Origin: an uncultured Lachnospiraceae bacterium
Lineage (GTDB): Bacteria > Bacillota > Clostridia > Lachnospirales > Lachnospiraceae
Assembly: GCA_947631955.1 (NCBI GenBank)
Contig: CANRNJ010000011.1
Coordinates: 1-64,000 of the forward strand
Length of the DNA stretch: 64,000 nt
Reading direction: 5' to 3'
Part shown: one piece after another, positions 35,987 through 45,126 of the stretch
Numbering within the stretch: position 1 is the first letter of the stretch
How the letters are laid out: every line of letters starts with the position of its first letter
Notes under the pieces: model-generated
Seen by the model: only the letters and a program-made list of their open reading frames with translations
What the model was told of the DNA's origin: nothing
Database searches by the model: none
Translations under genes and position numbers: made by a program

Positions 35987-36988
35987 ATGGCAGTAAGAGT
36001 AGCAATCAATGGTTTCGGCCGTATCGGTCGTCTTGCATTCAGACAGATGTTTGGTGCAGAAGGATATGAAGTAGTAGCGATCAACGATCTGACAAGCCCT
36101 AAAATGCTTGCACATCTGTTGAAATACGATTCTTCCCAGGGTAAATACGCACTGGCAGACACCGTATCCGCAGGTGAGGACACGATCACGGTTAATGGCA
36201 AGACTCTGAAGATCTACAAAGAGCCCGATGCAAATAACTGTCCTTGGGGCGAACTCAACGTTGACGTTGTATTGGAGTGCTCCGGTTTCTACACAAGCAA
36301 GGAAAAAGCACAGGCGCACATCAACGCCGGCGCAAGAAAAGTAGTTATTTCCGCACCTGCAGGCAACGACCTTCCTACTATCGTATATAATGTAAACCAT
36401 AAGACACTGAAGCCTACGGATACTATCATTTCCGCAGCTTCCTGTACAACAAACTGTCTGGCGCCCATGGCGAAGGCTCTGAATGATCTGGCAACGATCA
36501 AGTCCGGTATCATGAGCACGATCCATGCTTACACAGGCGATCAGATGATCCTTGACGGTCCTCAGAGAAAAGGCGATCTGAGAAGATCCCGCGCAGGCGC
36601 TGTCAACATCGTTCCTAACAGCACAGGCGCAGCTAAGGCGATCGGTCTGGTTATCCCTGAACTGAACGGCAAGCTGATCGGTTCCGCACAGCGTGTTCCT
36701 ACTCCGACAGGTTCTACCACGATCCTTGTAGCGACCGTTGAGAAGTCCGTAACCAAGGAAGAGATCAATGCAGCTATGAAAGCGGCATCCAATGAGTCCT
36801 TCGGCTACAATGAGGACGAGATCGTTTCTTCCGATATCGTAGGAAGCACATACGGTTCTATCTTCGATGCAACACAGACCATGGTTGGCGCTGACAATCT
36901 GGTACAGGTCGTTTCTTGGTATGACAACGAGAACAGCTACACCTCCCAGATGGTTCGTACGATCAAGTATTTCTCTGAGTTAGCGTAA
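35987..36988 (+). CDS. gap: Glyceraldehyde-3-phosphate dehydrogenase
   Basis: Glycolytic enzyme with 333 residues. NAD-binding [17 protein letters not shown], catalytic [16 protein letters not shown] (Cys near 151), and [20 protein letters not shown] and [14 protein letters not shown] are all intact. The preceding GGAGGG is strong. A terminator lies after a short repeat tract, but pgk and tpiA follow in the same direction. Confidence 0.97.
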   Translation: MAVRVAINGFGRIGRLAFRQMFGAEGYEVVAINDLTSPKMLAHLLKYDSSQGKYALADTVSAGEDTITVNGKTLKIYKEPDANNCPWGELNVDVVLECSGFYTSKEKAQAHINAGARKVVISAPAGNDLPTIVYNVNHKTLKPTDTIISAASCTTNCLAPMAKALNDLATIKSGIMSTIHAYTGDQMILDGPQRKGDLRRSRAGAVNIVPNSTGAAKAIGLVIPELNGKLIGSAQRVPTPTGSTTILVATVEKSVTKEEINAAMKAASNESFGYNEDEIVSSDIVGSTYGSIFDATQTMVGADNLVQVVSWYDNENSYTSQMVRTIKYFSELA

Positions 36989-37017
36989 CAAAAAAACGAG
37001 CATAGCTCGTTTGCGAG

Positions 37018-37076
37018 ATCCGCTTCGCGGACTCGGTAGAGCAGAGTTCGTCTGCGGAATCCGCTTCGCGGACTCG
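37018..37076. repeat. Direct repeat of a small hairpin after gap
   Basis: ATCCGCTTCGCGGACTCG occurs at 37018-37035 and again at 37059-37076. Each copy folds into TCCGC/GCGGA. They sit between the gap stop and its terminator. Confidence 0.8.
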
Positions 37077-37105
37077 AAAAAGCGAAAAAATAAGGTGTAA
37101 TCTTG

Positions 37106-37139
37106 CAGAGGCTCGGCCGTTGGGCCGGGTCTCTGTTTT
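37106..37139 (+). terminator. Intrinsic terminator of gap
   Basis: Stem CAGAGGCTCGGCC (37106-37118) with GGCCGGGTCTCTG (37123-37135), two G-T pairs, then TTTT. Confidence 0.85.
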
Positions 37140-37163
37140 ACGCAGGCCATGAGCCAAGCTGAC
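37137..37163 (+). repeat. Dispersed structured repeat, family 2, truncated copy
   Basis: TTTACGCAGGCCATGAGCCA followed by AGCTGACA matches the beginning of the copies at 25973 and 61179, then similarity stops. As at 25973, it begins in the T-run of a terminator. Confidence 0.65.
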
Positions 37164-37222
37164 AATTGATAAGAAAAGAATGGGGCGGCGCGCCTCAAAT
37201 CATAAAACAGGAGGGCATACAC

Positions 37223-38446
37223 ATGTCATTAAACAAAAAATCCGTAGATGATATCAATGTAAAAGGAAAAAGAGTTTTGGTAAGATGTGATTTCAATGTT
37301 CCTTTGAAGGAAGGAAAGATCACAGACGAAACCCGTATCGTTGCGGCGCTTCCGACCATTAAGAAGCTGATCGCCGACGGCGGCAAGGTCATTCTCTGCT
37401 CCCATCTTGGAAAAGTAAAGAACGGCCCCAACGAGGGCGAGTCCCTTGCACCCGTTGCAGAAAGACTGTCCGAGAAGTTGGGCAAGCCTGTTAATTTTGT
37501 ATCTGATTACAATGTAACCGGCGAGGCGGCCACGGCTGCAGTCAACGCTATGAAGGAAGGCGATGTCGTACTTCTGCAGAATACCCGTTTCCGCGGCTCC
37601 GAGGAAACCAAGAACGGCGAGCAGTTCAGCAAAGAACTGGCTGATCTGTGCGATGTATATGTATGCGACGCCTTCGGTTCTTCCCACAGAGCGCATGCTT
37701 CCGTAGCAGGCGTGACGGACGTTGTCCGCGCTAAAGGCGGCGAGTGCGCGGTAGGTTATCTGATGCAGAAGGAGATCGATTTCCTCGGCAACGCGGTGGA
37801 GAATCCCGTAAGGCCTTTTGTAGCGATCTTAGGCGGCGCTAAGGTAGCCGATAAGCTGAACGTAATCAACAATCTGCTTGAAAAATGCGACACGCTGATC
37901 ATCGGCGGCGGCATGGCGTTCACTTTCTTAAAAGCACAGGGATATGAGATCGGTAAATCTCTGGTAGACGACGAAAAGATCGATTACTGCAAAGAGATGA
38001 TGGATAAAGCCCAGAAACTTGGCAAGAAATTACTTCTTCCCGTTGACACGACGGTTGCAGACAGCTTCCCGGATCCCATCGACGCCAAGATCGATGTGGA
38101 AGTGGTTGACGCCGACAAGATCCCTGCCGACAAGGAAGGCCTTGATATCGGAACGAAGACCGCGGAACTGTATGCAGATGCGGTAAAATCCGCTAAGACC
38201 GTTGTATGGAACGGCCCCATGGGCGTATTCGAGAATCCGATCCTTGCAAAAGGTACGATCGCAGTTGCAAAGGCTCTGGCTGAAACTTCCGCTACGACCA
38301 TCATCGGCGGCGGCGATTCCGCAGCGGCGGTAAATCAGCTCGGCTTCGCAGATAAAATGAGCCACATCTCCACGGGTGGCGGCGCTTCTCTGGAGTTCTT
38401 GGAGGGCAAGGAGCTTCCGGGCGTGGTTGCGGCGGATGATAAATAA
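37223..38446 (+). CDS. pgk: Phosphoglycerate kinase
   Basis: The 407-residue glycolytic kinase. [16 protein letters not shown] near the start binds phosphoglycerate, and [18 protein letters not shown] and [11 protein letters not shown] near the end form nucleotide sites. The start MSLNKKS follows AGGAGGG; an earlier in-frame ATG lacks family similarity. Its stop overlaps a small membrane ORF that leads into tpiA. Confidence 0.96.
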   Translation: MSLNKKSVDDINVKGKRVLVRCDFNVPLKEGKITDETRIVAALPTIKKLIADGGKVILCSHLGKVKNGPNEGESLAPVAERLSEKLGKPVNFVSDYNVTGEAATAAVNAMKEGDVVLLQNTRFRGSEETKNGEQFSKELADLCDVYVCDAFGSSHRAHASVAGVTDVVRAKGGECAVGYLMQKEIDFLGNAVENPVRPFVAILGGAKVADKLNVINNLLEKCDTLIIGGGMAFTFLKAQGYEIGKSLVDDEKIDYCKEMMDKAQKLGKKLLLPVDTTVADSFPDPIDAKIDVEVVDADKIPADKEGLDIGTKTAELYADAVKSAKTVVWNGPMGVFENPILAKGTIAVAKALAETSATTIIGGGDSAAAVNQLGFADKMSHISTGGGASLEFLEGKELPGVVAADDK

Positions 38447-38921
38447 ATTCTCATTCCTGCTGCGGACAGCAGGTTTTGGCCTGTGCTGTGCATGCGCTGC
38501 CTATATGCTGTATGTTGCCGTTTCCCTGCACATGGTGAGCAAGCTGGAGAGATCCGGCGCAAAGACATGGAGCCTTGGGGTGATCGCGGTGACTGAGGGC
38601 AGCGTTGTACGTGCAGACGGAGCGTGTGTGGTAATCCGGTACTACCATGAGTGGGACGGTACAGATTACCAAAAGGTCATATCCCGTGCAATCCGGGGCT
38701 GTCAGGAGGGCATGAGGCTGCCCGTTGTCTACAGCGTCGGCATGGGAGCGGGAACGTGCCTGACTGTGGGGATCTATCGGAAATCCGTGCAGACGATAGG
38801 CGCGGCGGGAGCGGTCATGCTTCTGTCCGGACTTATTATGAATAGTAGAAGGAGAGGAAAAGAAAATGGCAAGAAGAAAGATCGTAGCCGGAAACTGGAA
38901 GATGAACATGACTCCCAGTGA
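38436..38921 (+). CDS. Small two-helix membrane protein between pgk and tpiA
   Basis: The 161-residue protein begins inside the end of pgk (11-base overlap) and ends 56 bases inside tpiA. An N-terminal membrane helix (about 7-30) is followed by a soluble stretch with a [15 protein letters not shown] segment and PVVYSVGMG, a second helix (about 127-145) and a very basic tail. The plan resembles DUF3592 proteins but the match is weak. Translation is probably coupled to pgk. I do not recognise the family; its presence inside a glycolytic operon is unusual. A chance ORF is possible but less likely given its hydrophobic pattern. Confidence 0.55.
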   Translation: MINKFSFLLRTAGFGLCCACAAYMLYVAVSLHMVSKLERSGAKTWSLGVIAVTEGSVVRADGACVVIRYYHEWDGTDYQKVISRAIRGCQEGMRLPVVYSVGMGAGTCLTVGIYRKSVQTIGAAGAVMLLSGLIMNSRRRGKENGKKKDRSRKLEDEHDSQ

Positions 38922-39615
38922 GGCTGTCAAATTATGTGACGAGTTAAAAGACTTGGTAAAATCCGACGATGTGGATGTTGTTTACTGTGTGCCTGCGATC
39001 GATATCGTTCCGGTCGTGGCAGCCGTAAAGGGCACCAACGTAGCGGTAGGCGCCGAGAATATGTACTTTGAGGAGAAGGGCGCTTACACAGGCGAGATCT
39101 CTGCGGCGATGATCAAGGATGCGGGCGCAAAGTATGTGATCATCGGCCACTCTGAAAGACGCGATTACTTCAAGGAGGACGACGCCCTTTTAAACAAGAA
39201 AGTAAAGAAGGCGTTTGAAGCGGGTCTTACACCGATCCTCTGCTGCGGTGAAACGTTGGAGCAGAGAGAGATGGGCGTTACCATGGACTGGATCAGACTG
39301 CAGATCAAATCCGACTTGACAGGCATTACGGCGGATCAGGTCAAGAGCATGGTGATCGCATACGAGCCGATCTGGGCGATCGGTACGGGCAAGACCGCTA
39401 CCACCGAACAGGCGGAGGAAGTATGCAAGGGTATCCGCGAGTGCATCGCCGAAGTATACGATGCAGCAACGGCAGAGGCTGTCCGCATCCAGTACGGCGG
39501 TTCCGTTAATGCGGGCAATGCCGCAGAGCTGTTCGCACAGCCTGACATCGACGGCGGTCTGGTCGGCGGCGCATCCTTGAAGGCTGATTTCGGCAAGATC
39601 GTAAATTATAAGTAA
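38866..39615 (+). CDS. tpiA: Triosephosphate isomerase
   Basis: A 249-residue TIM barrel: [11 protein letters not shown] (Asn, Lys of the active site), [12 protein letters not shown] (His), [19 protein letters not shown] (catalytic Glu and loop 6) and [12 protein letters not shown]. The AGGAGAGG ribosome binding site lies within the preceding membrane-protein gene, so the two are linked. A terminator follows at 39675. Confidence 0.97.
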   Translation: MARRKIVAGNWKMNMTPSEAVKLCDELKDLVKSDDVDVVYCVPAIDIVPVVAAVKGTNVAVGAENMYFEEKGAYTGEISAAMIKDAGAKYVIIGHSERRDYFKEDDALLNKKVKKAFEAGLTPILCCGETLEQREMGVTMDWIRLQIKSDLTGITADQVKSMVIAYEPIWAIGTGKTATTEQAEEVCKGIRECIAEVYDAATAEAVRIQYGGSVNAGNAAELFAQPDIDGGLVGGASLKADFGKIVNYK

Positions 39616-39674
39616 TCGGCCGCGGAAAGGAAAACCGTTCCTTTTGGCACGGATCGACAGAATAAATCGGATAG

Positions 39675-39717
39675 GCCTGCTTCTTTCGGTATATCGATCG
39701 AAGCGGGCTTATTTTAT
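39675..39717 (+). terminator. Intrinsic terminator of tpiA
   Basis: Arms GCCTGCTTC (39675-39683) and GAAGCGGGC (39700-39708) with one G-T pair, followed by TTATTTTAT. Confidence 0.75.
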
Positions 39718-39798
39718 GTCTTCCCATTCCCGCTATTATTTGTTAGAATGTTATATGAGGGGTTTCTTTTGCAATCAGAAAGGGACGGGGTAAGAGAT

Positions 39799-41556
39799 AT
39801 GAATCATAAGGAGAGGGCAAGGCAGTTGATACAACAGCAGTATCATTGCGCGCAGGCATTGTTCGGAGCATTTGCGGATGAAGTGGGAATGGACCTTAAG
39901 ACGGCGCTCAAGATCAGTTCCTGTTTTGGAGGCGGTATGCGTCAGGGTGACGTGTGCGGATGCATTTCCGCCGCGCTGATGGTACTTGGGATGGCGCTTG
40001 GAACTTATGATCCGCAGGACAAAGAGCGCGATATATCCTGTATCAAGAAGACAGAAGAATACATCCGGATTTTTAAGGATAAGATGGGCGGAGCGGTCTG
40101 CTGCAGGGAGATCTTAGGCAAAGATCTGTCCATCATGGATGAGCTGGCGGAGATCCACAGCCAGAATCTGATGCAGCAGATCTGTCCCAACGTATTGGAT
40201 ACCAGTATAGATATATTGGAGCAGATGCTGGACGGGTACATCGATGCGGACGAAGATCAGGATATCGGGACGGACGAGATCATGGAAAACGGCGAGATGC
40301 AGGCTGTCTTGAAGAACATCCGGAGATTCCGCCGGTTCAGAAAAAATGTCGGGGAACTTCTGCTTTCCTCCAGAGAGAAGATCGGCTTTATCCAGTTTGA
40401 TATCCGGCGTTTTAAGATCATCAACGATCTGTACGGAGAAAAGATCGGCGACGAGATCTTAGACTTTATCAAAGCGCAGCTTAGCGAGGTGTGCAGTAAG
40501 CAGCAGTATTTTATCAACCTGCGGAGCGATGTTTTTATGATCGTGACGGAATACGCAGAGGAAGAAGAACTGGTCGAACTGATACAAAAACTGGACAGCC
40601 GGGTCAGCTGCTACAAAGATGTGAAGCTTCAGATGTCGTACGGCGTATATACCGTAGAAGACCGGCAGATGGAACTCAGGCAGATGGAAGACCGGGCGGC
40701 CATGGCCAGAAAAGCCGTCAAAAACAACGGCGTAAGCCACATCCTTTTTTATAAGGATCAGTTCAAGGAATCTCTGTACAACAGGAAGTTTATCGAGGAG
40801 AACATGCAGGCGGCTATCACGGAACGGCAGTTTATGATGTATCTCCAACCGAAGTACAGCATAACGAAGAACGAGATCGTGGGCGCGGAGGCGCTTGTCA
40901 GGTGGAAACATCCGGAGCGCGGCATGATCTATCCGGATCAGTTCATTCCCATTATTGAGGAGAACGGGTTTATTCGGGAAGTGGATTATTACATATGGGA
41001 GGAAGCCTGCCGTTTCATCAAGAAATGCGAGAAGGAGGGCATCACAAATTGTCCGATCTCCGTCAACGTATCCAGAGTCCATCTGCGCGACGACGAGTGT
41101 ATCGGAGTGCTCTCCGAACTGATCCGCAGATGTGAGATCCCGCAGGAGATGTTGGAACTGGAGATCACGGAGTCGGTGGACGATCAGCAGATGAGCCAGA
41201 AAGCGTATCAGCTGAAAGAAGAAGGATATACGCTTCTTATGGACGATTTCGGGAGCGGTTATTCATCCCTGAATATCCTTCTGGAAACGCCTTTTGACGT
41301 GATCAAACTTGATAAGAAATTCATTGAGAATATGATGGTTTCCACGAAGGGCAGGATGATCTTGGAACAGGTGGTTGCCATGTCCAATAAACTCGGACTT
41401 GGGCTGCTTGCTGAAGGCGTAGAAACAAAAGAACAGGTGGATGTGCTCCGCGGCATCGGGTGCGACCATGTTCAGGGTTACTATTATGCCAAGCCGATGC
41501 CTAAGGAAGATGTCTTTGAACTGCTGAAAAAGCAGTTTGCGCAGAAAAAAGCGTAA
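39799..41556 (+). CDS. C_GCAxxG_C_C redox-like domain fused to GGDEF (degenerate) and EAL domains
   Basis: The 585-residue protein has three parts. Residues 1-115 match the C_GCAxxG_C_C family: a HCAQALFGAFADEVGMD helix, SSCFGGGMRQGDVCGCISAA and a later CREILG, cysteines that may bind metal or act in redox. A GGDEF-like domain follows (FDIRRFKIINDLYGEKIGD) with the motif changed to RSDVF, so cyclase activity is unlikely. The EAL domain is intact: EALVRW, ISVNVSR, LEITES, MDDFGSGYSSL, IKLDKKF, AEGVET and VQGYYYAKP, predicting cyclic-di-GMP phosphodiesterase activity. No membrane helix exists. I infer that redox state or a ligand controls the phosphodiesterase. The start at 39799 is chosen because the earlier ATG lies in the promoter-like TTATAT. 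Confidence 0.85.
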   Translation: MNHKERARQLIQQQYHCAQALFGAFADEVGMDLKTALKISSCFGGGMRQGDVCGCISAALMVLGMALGTYDPQDKERDISCIKKTEEYIRIFKDKMGGAVCCREILGKDLSIMDELAEIHSQNLMQQICPNVLDTSIDILEQMLDGYIDADEDQDIGTDEIMENGEMQAVLKNIRRFRRFRKNVGELLLSSREKIGFIQFDIRRFKIINDLYGEKIGDEILDFIKAQLSEVCSKQQYFINLRSDVFMIVTEYAEEEELVELIQKLDSRVSCYKDVKLQMSYGVYTVEDRQMELRQMEDRAAMARKAVKNNGVSHILFYKDQFKESLYNRKFIEENMQAAITERQFMMYLQPKYSITKNEIVGAEALVRWKHPERGMIYPDQFIPIIEENGFIREVDYYIWEEACRFIKKCEKEGITNCPISVNVSRVHLRDDECIGVLSELIRRCEIPQEMLELEITESVDDQQMSQKAYQLKEEGYTLLMDDFGSGYSSLNILLETPFDVIKLDKKFIENMMVSTKGRMILEQVVAMSNKLGLGLLAEGVETKEQVDVLRGIGCDHVQGYYYAKPMPKEDVFELLKKQFAQKKA

Positions 41557-41611
41557 GCGCCGCAGGATGTTTTGCCGATGAGTGTCGGTCATTATGTGTA
41601 AATAGGAGATC

Positions 41612-42556
41612 ATGGGTATGGATTACAGAGCGGTTCCTTTTGAAAAAAGGATCAAGGAGAATATCAGGAATTATTCACTGGATCATTTGTATCCGCTTGA
41701 TGTTCTGACGGATTACTGCAAAAGTTTCTGTGCGCTGACGGATGCGTCCGTTCTGATCACGGAGCGGCACGGAGAGAAAGTGGTGTCGGTGGGTGGATTC
41801 GCCGGATTTACGCCGGATGTGGTAGAGGATCCGGGACGCAAAGTGCGGGTCTGCGGCCGGACGATCGCACATCTGTATGCGCAGACGGACCGGGTGGGCG
41901 AGGAGAAGAAGCAGCAGGATGCAGAGCGGCTCCTTGACAGTTTTGCCAATATGCTTTCCCAGTGGGGCGAGGAAGCCTATCTGCACATGGAGTCGGCCGT
42001 TTATATGGAAGAATTGGAAGAAAAGGTGGGGATGCAGCATGTGCAGACGGCCAAGGGGGAGAAAGAGGACGCCCTGACAGGCGTTTACCACAAACTGTAT
42101 TTTGAGGAGCGTATGCAGGTCATTGACCGGGCGAAGATCGTTCCCGTAGCGGTGATCAACATCAATATCAATGACTGGAAATATGTCAACGATCATTACG
42201 GAGATGAAGAGAGCGACCGGCTTATCAAGACGATAGCCGGAATCATCAAGGAAAATGCCAAGCCGGATTATGTGATCGGCAGAGTGGACGGCGACGTTTT
42301 TATCGTGCTGATCCCGCTGGCGGAGGACGGCGAAGCGGAAGACTACTGTGCCAGAGTGCAGGCCGCCTGCATAGACTATGAAGATGAGATCCTGTCGCCT
42401 TCGGCGGCGTGCGGGATCGTCTACAGAACAAACGTGGAAGAGCAGATCGCAGACAAACTGGCCGACGCGGAGTATGAGATGTTCAGCAATAAATTTGCGA
42501 TCAAGAACGCGCCGGGTTACCGGGAACGTCTGGAGAAGGGGAAAAAGCGCTCCTAG
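41612..42556 (+). CDS. Degenerate GGDEF-domain protein
   Basis: The 314-residue protein has an N-terminal helical/sensor part (about 1-140, with a conserved VCGRTIAHLYAQTD segment of unknown family) and a C-terminal GGDEF fold (DALTGVYHKLYFEER, INININDWKYVNDHYGD). The signature is DGDVF in place of GGDEF, losing the catalytic glutamate, so it is probably a receptor or dead enzyme. It follows the EAL protein by 55 bases in one transcription unit, suggesting a joint signalling role. GGAG is 5 bases before ATG. Confidence 0.82.
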   Translation: MGMDYRAVPFEKRIKENIRNYSLDHLYPLDVLTDYCKSFCALTDASVLITERHGEKVVSVGGFAGFTPDVVEDPGRKVRVCGRTIAHLYAQTDRVGEEKKQQDAERLLDSFANMLSQWGEEAYLHMESAVYMEELEEKVGMQHVQTAKGEKEDALTGVYHKLYFEERMQVIDRAKIVPVAVINININDWKYVNDHYGDEESDRLIKTIAGIIKENAKPDYVIGRVDGDVFIVLIPLAEDGEAEDYCARVQAACIDYEDEILSPSAACGIVYRTNVEEQIADKLADAEYEMFSNKFAIKNAPGYRERLEKGKKRS

Positions 42557-42686
42557 CAGGAATTGGCGGGATTTCTAAAAAAAGTATTAAATCCCACATT
42601 CAGGGACATAATAAGAAAATAAGAGAAAATGAAAGAAAACGAGAGATAATTGCGCGTAAAGAGGGTGTAAATATCTCTCGTTGTGT

Positions 42687-42753
42687 TTGCAAAGTGCCTG
42701 TGTAAAAATTAATATATATTCTGTGATTAGCACTCGACGTAAATGAGTGCTAA
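42687..42753 (+). promoter_or_regulatory. groES promoter with CIRCE operator
   Basis: TTGCAA (42687-42692) and TAATAT (42710-42715) are 17 bases apart. The CIRCE element TTAGCACTC-N9-GAGTGCTAA lies at 42727-42753, a perfect 9+9 match, so HrcA repression of groESL is expected. Confidence 0.95.
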
Positions 42754-42796
42754 TAATATCGGTAATTAAATTATTTAACATAAGGAGGCTTTTATC

Positions 42797-43084
42797 ATGA
42801 AATTAGCACCACTTGGCGACAGAGTCGTTTTGAAACAACTGGCGGCAGAAGAAACAACCAAATCCGGCATCGTCCTTCCGGGACAGAACAAGGAGAAACC
42901 GCAGCAGGCTGAAGTAATCGCGGCAGGCCCCGGCGGCGTGGTAGACGGCAAAGAAGTGAAGATGGAAGTAAAGGTCGGCGATCAGGTCATCTATTCCAAA
43001 TACTCCGGCACGGAAGTCAAACTGGACGAAGAGGAATACATCATTGTCAGACAGAGCGATATTCTGGCGATCATAGAGAATTAA
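42797..43084 (+). CDS. groES: Co-chaperonin GroES
   Basis: A 95-residue co-chaperonin: LAPLGDRVVLKQLAAEETTK at the start, the mobile loop SGIVLPGQNKEKPQQ and VKVGDQVIYSKYSGTEVKLD. It caps the GroEL ring. It is controlled by the CIRCE element 44 bases upstream and lies 37 bases before groEL. Confidence 0.97.
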   Translation: MKLAPLGDRVVLKQLAAEETTKSGIVLPGQNKEKPQQAEVIAAGPGGVVDGKEVKMEVKVGDQVIYSKYSGTEVKLDEEEYIIVRQSDILAIIEN

Positions 43085-43103
43085 GACGGCATTGCAGCAT
43101 TGA

Positions 43104-44744
<1,641 letters not shown>

Positions 44745-44754
44745 GGAGCGCTAA

Positions 44755-44791
44755 GAGGAAACAAGCGCCGCGCAGCGGCATTTGTTTCCTC
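44755..44791 (+). terminator. Stem-loop after groEL (no T-run)
   Basis: GAGGAAACAA (44755-44764) pairs exactly with TTGTTTCCTC (44782-44791), enclosing a smaller CCGC/GCGG hairpin. Without a T-run, it may stabilise the 3' end more than terminate; the next strong terminator is at 45012. Confidence 0.55.
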
Positions 44792-44827
44792 AGCGCCCTT
44801 AGCGAGCAAGCCGTCTGCGAAGCAGAC

Positions 44828-44992
44828 GAGGCAGCGCCGTAAGGCGCGGGCTTGCGAGTTTAAGAGAAGTATAAGCAAGTGCAAAATAAGCGAGGCAGCG
44901 CCGCAAGGCGCGGGCTTGCGAGCCTATGAGAGGTAGAGGTATAAGCAAGTGCAAAACAAGCGAGGCAGCGCCGCAAGGCGCGGGCTTGCGAG
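44828..44992. repeat. Three imperfect 64-70 bp direct repeats
   Basis: The block GAGGCAGCGCCG followed by AAGGCGCGGGCTTGCGAG begins at 44828, 44892 and 44962; a linker TATAAGCAAGTGCAAAA is repeated at 44870 and 44940. Each block contains GCGCC-GCAA-GGCGC or a variant, a stable tetraloop hairpin. No cas genes or CRISPR-like spacer pattern is present. Confidence 0.8.
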
Positions 44993-45011
44993 CTTGGGTA
45001 GTCCTGATTCC

Positions 45012-45057
45012 CGGAGAAACGAGTGCCGGATGGCATTGGTTTCTCCGGATTTTTTTT
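45012..45057 (+). terminator. Intrinsic terminator between the groESL repeat tract and the sigma factor gene
   Basis: CCGGAGAAAC (45011-45020) pairs with GTTTCTCCGG (45039-45048), then eight T residues. This ends groESL transcription. Confidence 0.9.
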
Positions 45058-45126
45058 GTGAGAAGTGCAACTTTTTGACAAATCCGGCGCTCTATCAGAC
45101 AGAATCTTACGAAGGGGAGGAAAGAA

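Noticed and set aside
44828..44992. Regular repeats after groEL considered as CRISPR
   Set aside because: Only three units; intervening sequence is itself repeated, and no cas genes are nearby.
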